Assembly (NCBI RefSeq): GCF_004634425.1
Contig: NZ_SBJL01000001.1
Coordinates: 1,337,001-1,401,000 of the forward strand
DNA from: Vitreimonas flagellata
GTDB taxonomy: Bacteria; Pseudomonadota; Alphaproteobacteria; Caulobacterales; Aquidulcibacteraceae
Reading direction: 5' to 3'
DNA length: 64,000 nt
In this document: positions 25,529 to 34,265 of the stretch, piece after piece
Position numbering within the stretch: position 1 is the first letter of the stretch
Layout of the letters: the number at the start of each line of letters is the position of its first letter
Translations under genes and position numbers: made by a program
The notes under the pieces: generated by a model
Databases searched by the model: none
Told to the model about the DNA's origin: nothing
Seen by the model: only the letters and a program-made list of their open reading frames with translations

Positions 25529-25565
25529 GGGCCGGTTTTACCCCATTCGCAGACAAGCTCTTGCA

Positions 25566-25607
25566 CCCCAAACGCGCACCCGCTCTTTAGCGGCAAACCT
25601 TTGGGGG
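25566..25607 (+). promoter_or_regulatory. 5' leader structure covering the ribosome-binding site of the M1 peptidase
   Basis: CCCCAAA (25566-25572) can pair with TTTGGGG (25600-25606), and CCGCT/AGCGG forms an inner hairpin between them. The right arm is the Shine-Dalgarno region itself, six bases before the ATG. Folding would hide it. This suggests translational control or merely a structured leader. Confidence 0.35.
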
Positions 25608-25613
25608 ACATTC

Positions 25614-27482
25614 ATGCTTCGTCGCACGCTTTTGGCGTCCGCTCTCGCCATTCCGGCACTCTCGGCCTGCGCTACCGCCACCGGCGGCGCACGCGATCCG
25701 CTGGCGCCGCTGCCACTAGACACAAGCTCGCACGCGCGCCCTGAGATTGCGCGCGTCACGCACGTCTCGCTCGATCTGACGGCGGACTTCGAACGCAAAG
25801 TGATGCGCGGCAAAGCCACGCTCTCGATTGCCGCGCGCGATGATGCGCAAGAGATCGTGCTCGACAGTCTGAATCTCGTCATCCACCGCGTCCGCGCTGG
25901 CGGCGCTGAGACAACATTTACGCTCGGCGAAAGCCGCCCTTCGCTTGGCGCACCGCTCACCATCGCGCTCAACGGCGCGCGCACGATCGAGATCGAGTAC
26001 GAAAGCGGTCCCGACGCCGCCTCGCTGCAATGGCTGACGCCCGCGCAAACCGCGAGCAACAAGCAATTCCTTTTCAGCCAAGGCCAATCGATCCTCAACC
26101 GCACCTGGATTCCAACACAAGACAGCCCCGGCATTCGCCAAACCTACGACGCACGCATTGTTGCGCCCGAAGGTCTGAAAGTGGTGATGAGCGCGGAAAT
26201 GCTGACGCCGGATGGCGAGCCCGCCGGCGTCGGCCAGCGCGCCTTCCGCTTCCGCATGCCGCAACCGATCCCGCCCTATCTCATCGCCATCGGCATCGGC
26301 GATCTCGTGCACCGCGCCACCGGCCCGCGCACCGGCGTGTACGCTGAGCCGTCCGTAGTTGAGCGCGGCGCGGACGAATGCGCCGACATGGAACGCATGA
26401 TGGACGTGGCCGAAGCGCTCTACGGCCCCTATCGCTGGGGCCGTTACGACGTGCTGATCCTGCCGCCATCCTTCCCCTATGGCGGCATGGAAAACCCGCG
26501 CCTCACCTTCCTCACGCCCACCTTCCTCGCCGGCGATCGCAGCCTCGTGTCGCTCGTCGCGCACGAACTCGCGCACTCATGGTCCGGCAATCTCGTCACC
26601 AACGCCGTCTGGGCGGATGGCTGGCTCAACGAGGGCTTCACGTCCTACATCGAAGGCCGCATCGGCGAAGCTCTGTTCGGCGAAGAGAATGCGCGCATGG
26701 CCGAAGCCTTGGCCTGGAGCGACATCCAAACCGCGCTCACGACTGTTTCGCCCGCAGGCCAACGCCTGCATTGGACCGGCGAAGTCGACGCCAACGACAA
26801 TTCCAGCGCCATCACCTATGATAAAGGCGCGCTCTTCCTGCGCACGGTGGAACGCATTGTCGGCCGCACGCATCTCGACACGTATCTGCGCTCCTATTTC
26901 GATCGCTACGCCTTCCAGCCGATGACGACGCAGCAATTCCTCGCCGATTTCCGACAGCACGTTGTCCGCAACGACGTCGCGCTCGAAGCGCAATTGCTGC
27001 TCGACCAATGGGCCTACGAACCGGGCATTCCATCAAACGCGCAAGCGCCCGTCGCTGACGGCTTCAACGCAATCCCTGGCTATATCGAAGCCTTCGTCGC
27101 CGGCGGCCCGCCAGCGGCCGCGCCGTGGGAGCATTGGAACACGATGCAGCGCCAGCGTTATCTGCAAACGATGCCGCGCGAATTGCCAGCGGAGCGCTTG
27201 CGCGAGCTTGAGCGCGCATTCGCGCTCGACACGATCGGCAATATGGAAGTGCGCTTCGATTGGCTCGCGCTCGCGATTAACAACTCGTACGAGCCGTCAT
27301 CCGACGCCATCGAGCGTTTCCTCAGCGAACAAGGACGCGGCAAATTCATTCGTCCGCTCTATCGCGCTTTGATGCAGCGCGGCGCCTGGGGTCAATCGCT
27401 CGCGCGCCGCACCTACGCCCACGCCCGCGCCGGCTATCATCCGATCGTCGCCGCGGCGGTGGATCGCATTCTCGCGGTATAA
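25614..27482 (+). CDS. M1-family metallopeptidase, leukotriene A4 hydrolase-like
   Basis: A zinc aminopeptidase of 622 residues with a lipoprotein-like signal (SALAIPALSAC). The substrate-binding GGMENP motif is present as YGGMENPRLTF. The zinc motif HELAHSWSGN with the downstream glutamate in WLNEGFTSY gives HExxH-x18-E. The C-terminal helical domain (about 480-622) matches the LTA4H-type subgroup. It should cleave N-terminal residues from peptides in the periplasm or at the membrane. The start is supported by GGGGGA six bases upstream. Confidence 0.93.
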   Translation: MLRRTLLASALAIPALSACATATGGARDPLAPLPLDTSSHARPEIARVTHVSLDLTADFERKVMRGKATLSIAARDDAQEIVLDSLNLVIHRVRAGGAETTFTLGESRPSLGAPLTIALNGARTIEIEYESGPDAASLQWLTPAQTASNKQFLFSQGQSILNRTWIPTQDSPGIRQTYDARIVAPEGLKVVMSAEMLTPDGEPAGVGQRAFRFRMPQPIPPYLIAIGIGDLVHRATGPRTGVYAEPSVVERGADECADMERMMDVAEALYGPYRWGRYDVLILPPSFPYGGMENPRLTFLTPTFLAGDRSLVSLVAHELAHSWSGNLVTNAVWADGWLNEGFTSYIEGRIGEALFGEENARMAEALAWSDIQTALTTVSPAGQRLHWTGEVDANDNSSAITYDKGALFLRTVERIVGRTHLDTYLRSYFDRYAFQPMTTQQFLADFRQHVVRNDVALEAQLLLDQWAYEPGIPSNAQAPVADGFNAIPGYIEAFVAGGPPAAAPWEHWNTMQRQRYLQTMPRELPAERLRELERAFALDTIGNMEVRFDWLALAINNSYEPSSDAIERFLSEQGRGKFIRPLYRALMQRGAWGQSLARRTYAHARAGYHPIVAAAVDRILAV

Positions 27483-27491
27483 GCCACCAAG

Positions 27492-27628
27492 CCCCCCTCC
27501 CCGCGAGGGGAGAGGGCAGGGTGAGGGATAGCTCCGTCAAAGAATACCAAAGCTCACCTCATCCACACTTGAAACAGCAGCGCCCCACGCTCACCCTGCC
27601 CTCTCCCTCCCAAAGGAGGGAGAGGGTG
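27492..27628. repeat. Paired inverted GC-rich repeat element (copy 1)
   Basis: Two related units in opposite orientation: 27492-27527 (core GAGAGGGCAGGGTGAGGG) and 27589-27628 (the reverse complement of that core), about 60 bases apart. The second unit also folds on itself as a perfect 12-bp hairpin with a CAAA loop (27599-27626). Its right arm ends five bases before the globin ATG and contains the only Shine-Dalgarno-like sequence. A second element of the same build lies at 56168-56300. Confidence 0.75.
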
Positions 27629-27630
27629 CG

Positions 27631-28038
27631 ATGAACGACACGAACGCTTCACTCATCACGCAAAGCCTAGAGATCGCCTCCGAGCGCGGCGGTGATCTCA
27701 CGTCTGCGGTGTATGCGCGGCTTTTTCAAGAACGACCCGACCTCGAACCGCTTTTCGTTATGGATACGAACGGCGCGGTGCGCGGCGAAATGCTTTCGCG
27801 CGTGTTCGACGCCATTCTCGATTTCATCGGCCCGTGCGCCTACGCGCACAATCTGATCCACGCCGAAGCCACCACGCACGACGGCTACAACGTCCCACGC
27901 GAAACCTTCACCCTCTTCTTCACTACAGTCGCCGACACCATCAAGGAGGCGTGCGGCGACGCTTGGGGCGTAGATACGGAACACGCTTGGTCACGCCTGC
28001 TCGAAGAGATTGATCTCTACATCAAAGCAAACGCCTAG
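27631..28038 (+). CDS. Globin-family protein
   Basis: A 135-residue all-helical protein with a globin-like order of helices: ITQSLEIASERGGDLTSAVYARLFQERPDLEPLF, MLSRVFDAILDFIGP, then HNLIHAEATTHDGYNVPRETFTLFFTTVADTIKEA. A histidine near position 80-87 could be the proximal haem ligand. Single-domain globins bind O2 or NO. The ATG follows a repeat hairpin that contains its Shine-Dalgarno. The stop shares CTAG with the convergent DUF1330 gene. Confidence 0.7.
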   Translation: MNDTNASLITQSLEIASERGGDLTSAVYARLFQERPDLEPLFVMDTNGAVRGEMLSRVFDAILDFIGPCAYAHNLIHAEATTHDGYNVPRETFTLFFTTVADTIKEACGDAWGVDTEHAWSRLLEEIDLYIKANA

Positions 28039-28460
28039 AGCGCGTCGCCAAATCCTTTGCCGCCTTGTAACGGCTTCAATCTGATCAATCGGCTCTCAGC
28101 TACCGCGGCGGTGCGATGTTTGACTGCTTCCCGATAATCGGGATCGCGGACCATCGCGGCGAACGCGGCAGGGTTCGGATACTCGGCGATGAACACCAAA
28201 TCCCAACGCTCGTCTTCCGGCCCGATGAGCACGCAATCGAAACGCCCAATCCAGTGTTGGCGTCCGCCGAGGCGCTCGAACACAGGCCCGCTTTCGCGGG
28301 CATAGGCCTTATAAGCCGCCGCGCCCGTCGCCTCGCGCCCGTCCTCGTAAGCGGCGTGTTCGCGCAAACGCACCAGATTGAGCATGTGGATCGGCCCCTC
28401 GTCCGGCAGCGCCTGAAAAGCGGCGAACTGCTCTTTGGTTGGGTTGATCAGGTCGCTCAC
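28035..28460 (-). CDS. DUF1330 family protein
   Basis: A 141-residue ferredoxin-like (dimeric alpha-beta barrel) protein. GPIHMLNLVRLREHA, the YKAYARESGPVFERLGGR helix and the YPNPAAFAAMVRDPDYREAVKHRTAAV segment are diagnostic of DUF1330. I chose the GTG at 28460 because GGAGGAG precedes it and because the family begins near there; longer readings add a low-quality N-terminus overlapping purD. The biochemical role is unknown. It is divergent from purD. Confidence 0.8.
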   Translation of the reverse strand: MSDLINPTKEQFAAFQALPDEGPIHMLNLVRLREHAAYEDGREATGAAAYKAYARESGPVFERLGGRQHWIGRFDCVLIGPEDERWDLVFIAEYPNPAAFAAMVRDPDYREAVKHRTAAVAESRLIRLKPLQGGKGFGDAL

Positions 28461-28518
28461 GCACGCTCCTCCGGCCGTTTGGCTTGACCATACGCGTGCT
28501 CCGCCGCAATCCAAGTCC

Positions 28519-29796
28519 ATGAAGATTCTGATCGTTGGTTCCGGCGGGCGCGAGCACGCCCTGGGCTGGAAGCTCGCCCAAAGCCCGCTCGCGCCGGAGA
28601 TCATTTCCACGCCTGGTAACCCCGGCCTTGCAGCCCTTGGGCGCACCTTTGCGCTCAAGGTCGAGCAAGCCGCTGAAATCGCCGCACTGGCCGCGCGCGA
28701 GCAAGTCGACCTCGTCGTCATCGGCCCCGAATCCGCCGCCGCCGCGGGTCTCGCGGATCATTTGAAAACGCTCGGCGTGCCGTGCTTCGGCCCGAGCAAA
28801 GCCGCGGCCGAACTCGAAGCCTCCAAAGCTTTCATGAAGGAATTCTGCGTGCGCCACGGCGTGCCAACCGCAGAATACAAAGTCTTCGACGACGCCATTC
28901 ACGCCAAAGCCTATCTGGGCGGCCGCGAACCGCCATTCGTCATCAAGGCCGACGGCCTCGCCGCCGGCAAAGGCGTCGTCATCGCTGAAACCCGCGCCGC
29001 CGCCGATGAAGCGATCAACGAAATCCTCTTCCTGCGCAAATTCGGCGCCGCCGGACAGCGTATCGTCATCGAAGATTTCCTGCCCGGCGAAGAAGCCAGC
29101 TTCTTTGCGCTCTGCGACGGTGAAACCGCGATCCCGCTCATTGCCGCGCAAGATCACAAGCGCGCCTACGACGGCGACAAAGGCCCCAACACTGGCGGTA
29201 TGGGCGCATACTCGCCAGCGCCGATCTTCACCGACACCGTGCGCGATCAAACCATGGAGCAGATCATCCTGCCCACCTTGCGCGGGATGAAGGCCGAAGG
29301 CCGGCCCTTCGTCGGCGTGCTTTTCGCGGGCCTCATGATCAGCGCCGACGGCCCGAAACTCATCGAGTTCAACGTCCGCTTCGGCGATCCCGAATGCCAA
29401 ACCTTGATGCGCCGCATGAAGAGCGATCTGGCGCCCATCCTGCTCGCCGCAGCCAAAGGCGAACTCGCGCAAGCGCCCGCAATCGAATGGGATGCGCGCC
29501 CCGCCGTGACGGTCGTGTACGCCGCGCAAGGCTATCCGGACGAGCCGCTCACCGGCTCCGTCATTCGCGGCGTTGAACGGGCTGACGCGGTTGAGAATGT
29601 CGTCGTCTTCCACGCCGGCACGCGCACGGATGATACCGGCCTACTCCGCGCCGCGGGCGGCCGCGTGCTCAATGTCACCGCCATTGGCGACACGCTGCAA
29701 GCAGCGGTCAACAGCGCTTATGCCGGCGTACAAGTCATCGATTGGCCCGGCGGCTTCTGCCGCCGCGACATCGCCTGGCGCGCACTGGCGACCTGA
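28519..29796 (+). CDS. purD: Phosphoribosylamine-glycine ligase
   Basis: The second step of purine synthesis: ATP-dependent joining of glycine to phosphoribosylamine. The 425 residues have MKILIVGSGGREHALGWKL, VDLVVIGPESAAAAGLADHL, the ATP-grasp core KADGLAAGKGVVIAE and GPNTGGMGAYSPAP, and FNVRFGDPECQTLM. Length is normal with the ATG at 28519. It ends directly against the stop of the convergent NTF2-like gene. Confidence 0.97.
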   Translation: MKILIVGSGGREHALGWKLAQSPLAPEIISTPGNPGLAALGRTFALKVEQAAEIAALAAREQVDLVVIGPESAAAAGLADHLKTLGVPCFGPSKAAAELEASKAFMKEFCVRHGVPTAEYKVFDDAIHAKAYLGGREPPFVIKADGLAAGKGVVIAETRAAADEAINEILFLRKFGAAGQRIVIEDFLPGEEASFFALCDGETAIPLIAAQDHKRAYDGDKGPNTGGMGAYSPAPIFTDTVRDQTMEQIILPTLRGMKAEGRPFVGVLFAGLMISADGPKLIEFNVRFGDPECQTLMRRMKSDLAPILLAAAKGELAQAPAIEWDARPAVTVVYAAQGYPDEPLTGSVIRGVERADAVENVVVFHAGTRTDDTGLLRAAGGRVLNVTAIGDTLQAAVNSAYAGVQVIDWPGGFCRRDIAWRALAT

Positions 29797-30207
29797 TTAG
29801 TCGGAATACTTTTCTCGCTGCGGCTTCAGCTCTTCGTGCTCGTCGTATTCGAGATACGACGCCGTGCATTGCGTGAATTTCCCGTTTTTCATCGTGTACG
29901 CAAACATCGCAACATCGATGAATTCTGGCGCCGTGTCTGCCGGACTGGCCGGATCGAAGCCGCGCCAATTCACCCGCACCACGACCGAATCCTTGTCTTC
30001 ATGCGAGTCGGTAATCTCGAACGACCATTGCCGATAGATCGAGAACAAGGTCGCGCACCAGCGCCGCAACATCGCTGGGCCTGCGCCAAACACGGGCGGC
30101 AGAAACTCATACCGGAACGTGTCGCTCACTTGGTCGTCGAAATCGTCCACCCGATTTGAGACCACACTCTCAAAGTGCGCCTGCGCCAGCTTCACCCCTG
30201 GTGTCAT
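29797..30207 (-). CDS. NTF2/SnoaL-like protein
   Basis: A 136-residue protein with the cone-shaped NTF2-like fold suggested by the order of an N-terminal helix pair (AQAHFESVVSNRVDDFDDQV), a hydrophobic pocket segment (FSIYRQWSFEITDSHEDKDSVVVRVNWRGFDP) and a closing strand pair (FAYTMKNGKFTQCTASYLEY). Such proteins are small enzymes or ligand binders; no catalytic residues can be named. It is divergent from the phosphotransferase gene. Confidence 0.6.
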   Translation of the reverse strand: MTPGVKLAQAHFESVVSNRVDDFDDQVSDTFRYEFLPPVFGAGPAMLRRWCATLFSIYRQWSFEITDSHEDKDSVVVRVNWRGFDPASPADTAPEFIDVAMFAYTMKNGKFTQCTASYLEYDEHEELKPQREKYSD

Positions 30208-30354
30208 GCGAACGCCTCCCCATCGCCCCTCCGCGAGAGGCGACTTTCTTGGCCCAGAGCCTTCCCCGATCCGGCGTAATGTTCAAGCTTGCCCTTGCGG
30301 CGGACCGTTGCGCCAGAGCCTGTCGCTGCTAACAAAGGCCTACGGGAGGTAGCG

Positions 30355-31431
30355 ATGGCCGAAGAACTAAGACCGGAAGACGCATTTTCCGGCGTCAAAC
30401 CGGTTGAGGAACGTCACCAGCTCGATCAAGCCAAGCTCAGCGCATGGTTGGAGGCGAACGTCGAAGGCTTCGCCGGCCCGCTGAGCTTGAACCAATTCAA
30501 GGGAGGGCAATCGAACCCGACCTATCAATTGGTCACGCCGGGAAAAAAATACGTCCTGCGCAAAAAGCCGGGCGGCAAGCTTCTGCCCTCCGCGCATGCG
30601 GTTGATCGCGAGTATCGCGTCATCTCCGCGCTCTACCCCACAGGCTTCCCGGTCGCGCGCCCGTATGCGCTCTGCACCGACGACAGCATCGTCGGCGCCA
30701 TCTTCTACGTCATGGAAATGGTTGAAGGCCGCATCCTCTGGAACGGCCGCCTGCCGGATTGCACGAACGCAGAACGTCGCGCCATCTACGAACACAAGAT
30801 CTCAACACTCGCCAAATTGCACACCACCGATGTCGACAAAGTCGGCCTCAGCGACTTCGGCAAACCCGGAAATTACTTCGCGCGCCAGATCGATCGCTGG
30901 TCGAAGCAATATAAATTGAGCGAGACCGAGACGATTCCGAAAATGAATCGTCTGATCGAATGGCTGCCGCAAACCATTCCGCCGGGCGAACGCGTCTCGA
31001 TCGTCCACGGCGATTATCGCCTCGACAACATGGTGCTGCACGCCACGGAGCCGCGCGTCATCGCTGTGCTCGATTGGGAACTCTCCACGCTGGGCGATCC
31101 ACTCGGCGACTTCACCTATTATCTGATGAATTGGGTGATGCCGAGCGACGGCCGGGCCGGCCTCGGCGGCATCGATGTGGCGCCGCTCGGCATCCCGACT
31201 GTCGAAGAGGTCGTGAAGCTCTATTGTGAGCAAACGGGTCGCAGCGGCATCGACCAACTCGATTGGTATTTCGCCTACAACGCTTTCCGCCTCGCCTGCA
31301 TTCTGCAAGGCATCGCGGGGCGCGTGCGTGACGGCACGGCCGCCAGCGCGCACGCGAACGAAATGATCAAGCGCATCGGACCTCTCTCTGACGCGGCCTA
31401 TATGTACGCCGAGCGCGCGGGCCTGAAATGA
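30355..31431 (+). CDS. APH-type phosphotransferase family protein
   Basis: A 358-residue kinase-fold protein. FKGGQSNPTYQL and YVLRKKPGGKLLPSAHAV form the nucleotide-binding lobe. SIVHGDYRLDNMVLH is the catalytic Brenner motif and VLDWELSTLGDPLGDF carries the metal-binding aspartate. This subgroup resembles the N-terminal part of ACAD10/11-type proteins and often accompanies acyl-CoA dehydrogenases, so a role in hydroxyacyl-CoA or lipid metabolism is possible. GGGAGG precedes the ATG at 30355. The next gene overlaps as ATGA. Confidence 0.88.
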   Translation: MAEELRPEDAFSGVKPVEERHQLDQAKLSAWLEANVEGFAGPLSLNQFKGGQSNPTYQLVTPGKKYVLRKKPGGKLLPSAHAVDREYRVISALYPTGFPVARPYALCTDDSIVGAIFYVMEMVEGRILWNGRLPDCTNAERRAIYEHKISTLAKLHTTDVDKVGLSDFGKPGNYFARQIDRWSKQYKLSETETIPKMNRLIEWLPQTIPPGERVSIVHGDYRLDNMVLHATEPRVIAVLDWELSTLGDPLGDFTYYLMNWVMPSDGRAGLGGIDVAPLGIPTVEEVVKLYCEQTGRSGIDQLDWYFAYNAFRLACILQGIAGRVRDGTAASAHANEMIKRIGPLSDAAYMYAERAGLK

Positions 31432-31862
31432 ACGAACGTCAGCGCGATCTTTTCCTTTGGGTTTGGTCACAACGCCGCAAACCGGGGCAAACCGCCATCG
31501 GCATTCGCGGCGCTTTGATCGGGGCAGCCGGCGGCGTGCTCTTCACGCTGCTGATGTCGCCCGGCGCACCATCGAGCGTGCCAACCTACGACACCGGCGG
31601 TCAGCTCCTCGGCGCCTTGTCCGAGCACCTCCGAATGCTGGTGCTCGCAGTCCCTGCTTTCGCCGGCATCGCCTGGTTTCTCGCCAATCGGGTCTATGCC
31701 TCGCAAGAAGCGATGTACCAGGCCATCCTGCAATCAGGCGCACAGGTGCCGACGCAGAAGCCCGAAATGCAGATGTCCGACCGCGGCCCAGCCATCGCCG
31801 TCGGCATCGCCGCCGCCATCATCGCCATCTTCATCATCGTGCTCTTCGTGATGTATTGGTAG
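31428..31862 (+). CDS. Three-helix membrane protein of unknown function
   Basis: A 144-residue protein with hydrophobic segments at about 27-45 (IGAAGGVLFTLLMSP), 67-87 and 122-143. The N-terminus is Arg/Lys-rich and probably cytoplasmic. It is translationally coupled to the phosphotransferase gene by an ATGA overlap, so the two products may work together at the membrane. No family was recognised. Confidence 0.6.
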   Translation: MNERQRDLFLWVWSQRRKPGQTAIGIRGALIGAAGGVLFTLLMSPGAPSSVPTYDTGGQLLGALSEHLRMLVLAVPAFAGIAWFLANRVYASQEAMYQAILQSGAQVPTQKPEMQMSDRGPAIAVGIAAAIIAIFIIVLFVMYW

Positions 31863-31871
31863 CTCCGTCAT

Positions 31872-31908
31872 CCCGGACGCGCGAAGCGCGATCCGGGCCC
31901 CAGGGCCC
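31872..31908. repeat. Dispersed-type palindrome (CCCGGA...TCCGGG)
   Basis: CCCGGA-CGCGC-GAA-GCGCG-A-TCCGGG is a near-perfect palindrome, followed at once by GGGCCC-CA-GGGCCC. Short elements of this type (GTCATCCCGGACGCGC...) are scattered in many alphaproteobacterial genomes, from memory. It could act as a bidirectional mRNA end between the membrane gene and the amidohydrolase, though no T-tract follows. Confidence 0.5.
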
Positions 31909-31989
31909 ACGCACATCCGCTCGGTGCGTGCAGTTGACGAAGCGCATTGTCCAACCGATCAACGCATCAATATTTCTTTGGGGGATCGC

Positions 31990-33294
31990 ATGTTGCAACG
32001 AGGAAAATTCCTTGCCGGCGCGCTGGCCGCACTGGCGCTCGTCACCGGCTCAAGCTTTGCGCAAACCACGCCGCAAGCCGCCACCGTGATCCACGCCGGA
32101 CGCCTGCTCGCCGACCCGAGCACCGGCCGCGTCGCCACAGAACAATCCATCCTCGTCAATGCTGAAGGCCGCATCATCGGCGTTGAAGCCGGTTATGTGA
32201 CGCCCGCAGGCGCGACCGTGATCGATCAGCGCAATCGCTTCGTGCTGCCTGGCCTCATCGACAGCCACGTCCACCTCACCAGCGAACTCAGCGCCAACCA
32301 ACTGATCGAGGAAGTCACGCTCACGCCCGCCGATGGCGCGCTCCGCGGCGCCGAGAATGCGCGAAAGAACCTGCTCGCCGGCTTCACTACCGTCGCCGAT
32401 CTCGGCGCCAACAACGATTCCATCTTCGCGCTGCGTCGCGCCATCCGCGAGAACCGCGTACCCGGCCCGCGCATCATCGCCTCCGGCGCCTCAATCACGC
32501 CGCATGGCGGCCACGGCGATTCCAACGGCTTTGCGCCCGACATCAACGCCGTCCTCGCAAACCCCAACGCCTGCTCCGGCGCTGACGAATGCCGCCGCGC
32601 CACGCGCCGCCAAATCCAAGCTGGCGCCGACGTCATCAAGATCACCGCCACAGGCGGCGTGCTCTCCAACACGGCAGCCGGCGTTGGCCAGCAATTCAGC
32701 GACGAAGAATTTGCGGCCATCGTCGAAGCGGCGCACTCGATGGGCCGCCGCGTCACTGCGCACGCGCATGGCGTCGAGGGCATCAACGCGGCGCTTCGCG
32801 CTGGTGTCGATTCCATCGAACATGGCAGCTACATCAACGCAGAATCCGCGCGATTGCTGCGCAATCGCTATCAGGTGCCGACGCTGCTCGCCGGCTGGTG
32901 GGTCGGTCAATTGGCCGAACGCGGCGGCACGCTCACGCCGGCACAGACCGATAAAGCCCGACAAGTCAGCCGCGATATGGCCAATATGGGCCGCTTCGCG
33001 CGCCAGAATAATATTCGCATCGCCTTTGGCACGGATACCGGCGTCTCGCCGCACGGCATGAATGCGCGCGAATTCCAGCTCATGGTCGAAGCCGGCTTCT
33101 CGCCGCTGCAAACCATCCAAGCCGCAACGATCAACGCCGCCGATCACCTCCAACTCAGCAACGAAACCGGCCGCATTGTCCCCGGCCTCGCCGCCGACAT
33201 CATCGCCGTCGATGGCGACCCGCTGGCCGATGTGAGCACGCTGATGAACGTCCGCTTCGTCATGGCGCGCGGCAGGACGCACAAGAGCGAATGA
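31990..33294 (+). CDS. Exported amidohydrolase, Xaa-Pro dipeptidase/imidazolonepropionase-like
   Basis: A 434-residue metal-dependent hydrolase with a signal peptide (about 1-24, ending SSFAQ). Metal ligands of the amidohydrolase barrel are visible: HVHLT, the bridging Lys in DVIKITATGGVLSN, His in VTAHAHG, His in SIEHGSY, and the catalytic Asp in FGTDTGVSPHG. Close relatives in Caulobacter cleave dipeptides with a C-terminal basic residue or proline, so a periplasmic dipeptidase is the best guess. The ATG at 31990 is chosen because it begins the signal peptide. Confidence 0.85.
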   Translation: MLQRGKFLAGALAALALVTGSSFAQTTPQAATVIHAGRLLADPSTGRVATEQSILVNAEGRIIGVEAGYVTPAGATVIDQRNRFVLPGLIDSHVHLTSELSANQLIEEVTLTPADGALRGAENARKNLLAGFTTVADLGANNDSIFALRRAIRENRVPGPRIIASGASITPHGGHGDSNGFAPDINAVLANPNACSGADECRRATRRQIQAGADVIKITATGGVLSNTAAGVGQQFSDEEFAAIVEAAHSMGRRVTAHAHGVEGINAALRAGVDSIEHGSYINAESARLLRNRYQVPTLLAGWWVGQLAERGGTLTPAQTDKARQVSRDMANMGRFARQNNIRIAFGTDTGVSPHGMNAREFQLMVEAGFSPLQTIQAATINAADHLQLSNETGRIVPGLAADIIAVDGDPLADVSTLMNVRFVMARGRTHKSE

Positions 33295-33335
33295 TCGAGG
33301 TGGAGCGTTGCCGCGAATAGCGCTAACGCTTCCCC

Positions 33336-34265
33336 ATGCTCCGCGTTATCGCCCGCGGCGGCGCGGAGGTCGCTTGCGAGGCTCCCGCCGCCCTCTGGTA
33401 CGACCTTGAATCACCCACGGACGCCGAAGAGGCCGACGTCGAAGAGACGCTTGGCATCGACGTGCCGACGCCCGCCGAGCGCGCCGCGTTCGAAGAATCC
33501 GCGCGCTATTACGAAGAGGGCGACGCGCTCCACCTCACAGCGACGCTGCTGGGCCGCCGCGACGACGGGCCGTTTGTCTCCGGCGCCGTCACCTTCATTC
33601 TGGCCAAGGGTAAGCTCGTCACCGTCCGCCAGGTGCGCCCGCGCGCGTTCGATATCGGCCAAGGCCGCGCCTCAGCGCGTCTGGAATCTGCACAAACCGG
33701 GGCAGACGTCCTGCTCGCACTCGTCGAAGGCGCCGCCGAGCGCTTGGCCGACCTGCTCGCCGAAGCCACCCGCGATCTCAACAAGCTCTCGACGCAAGTC
33801 TTCAGCGAGAACGAACCGCCGGACCTGCGCACAGCGCTGCGGGAGCTCGGCAAGATCGGCGCGCTCGCCTCGCTTGCACACGATTCACTCTCAAGCCTAC
33901 AGCGCCTGCTCGTCTATGCGCGCGCCAGCAAGGGCAAATACGATCTGAAAGACCAGCGCCTCTCCGCACTCGCGCGCGACGTTGGCGAACTCGAACGCAT
34001 TGCTGAAGCGATGCAACCGCGCCTCTCGTATCTGCAGGACGCGATGCTGGGCCTCATCAACGCGACGCAAACCAACGTGCTGAAGGCGCTCTCGCTCGCC
34101 ACCATCGCGTTCGTGCCGCCCACACTCATCGCGTCGATCTTCGGCATGAATTTCGAGGCCATGACCTGGTTTCGCCATGACTGGGGCCCGTGGGTCGGCT
34201 TCGCCCTCATGCTCGCCGCCCCCGCCGCCCTCTTCGGCATCGCCAAATGGCGGCGCTGGTTCTGA
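33336..34265 (+). CDS. CorA-like divalent cation transporter
   Basis: A 309-residue protein with the CorA build: a cytoplasmic funnel domain (about 1-240) with long helices, then two membrane helices (about 245-265 and 280-303). The family signature GMN is present as IFGMNFEAMTWF at the end of the first membrane helix; the usual YGMNFEXMP has changed after the GMNFE. It should take up or export Mg2+, Ni2+ or Zn2+. It ends directly against the convergent purT stop. Confidence 0.88.
   Translation: MLRVIARGGAEVACEAPAALWYDLESPTDAEEADVEETLGIDVPTPAERAAFEESARYYEEGDALHLTATLLGRRDDGPFVSGAVTFILAKGKLVTVRQVRPRAFDIGQGRASARLESAQTGADVLLALVEGAAERLADLLAEATRDLNKLSTQVFSENEPPDLRTALRELGKIGALASLAHDSLSSLQRLLVYARASKGKYDLKDQRLSALARDVGELERIAEAMQPRLSYLQDAMLGLINATQTNVLKALSLATIAFVPPTLIASIFGMNFEAMTWFRHDWGPWVGFALMLAAPAALFGIAKWRRWF

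Noticed and set aside
27492-27628. Reading the paired repeat as a CRISPR array or a rho-independent terminator.
   Set aside because: There are only two inverted units, no direct repeats with spacers and no T-tract after the hairpin.
28461-28721. An N-terminal extension of the DUF1330 protein by 87 residues.
   Set aside because: It runs into the purD coding region and is Ser/Arg/Pro-rich; the GTG at 28460 has a strong ribosome-binding site.
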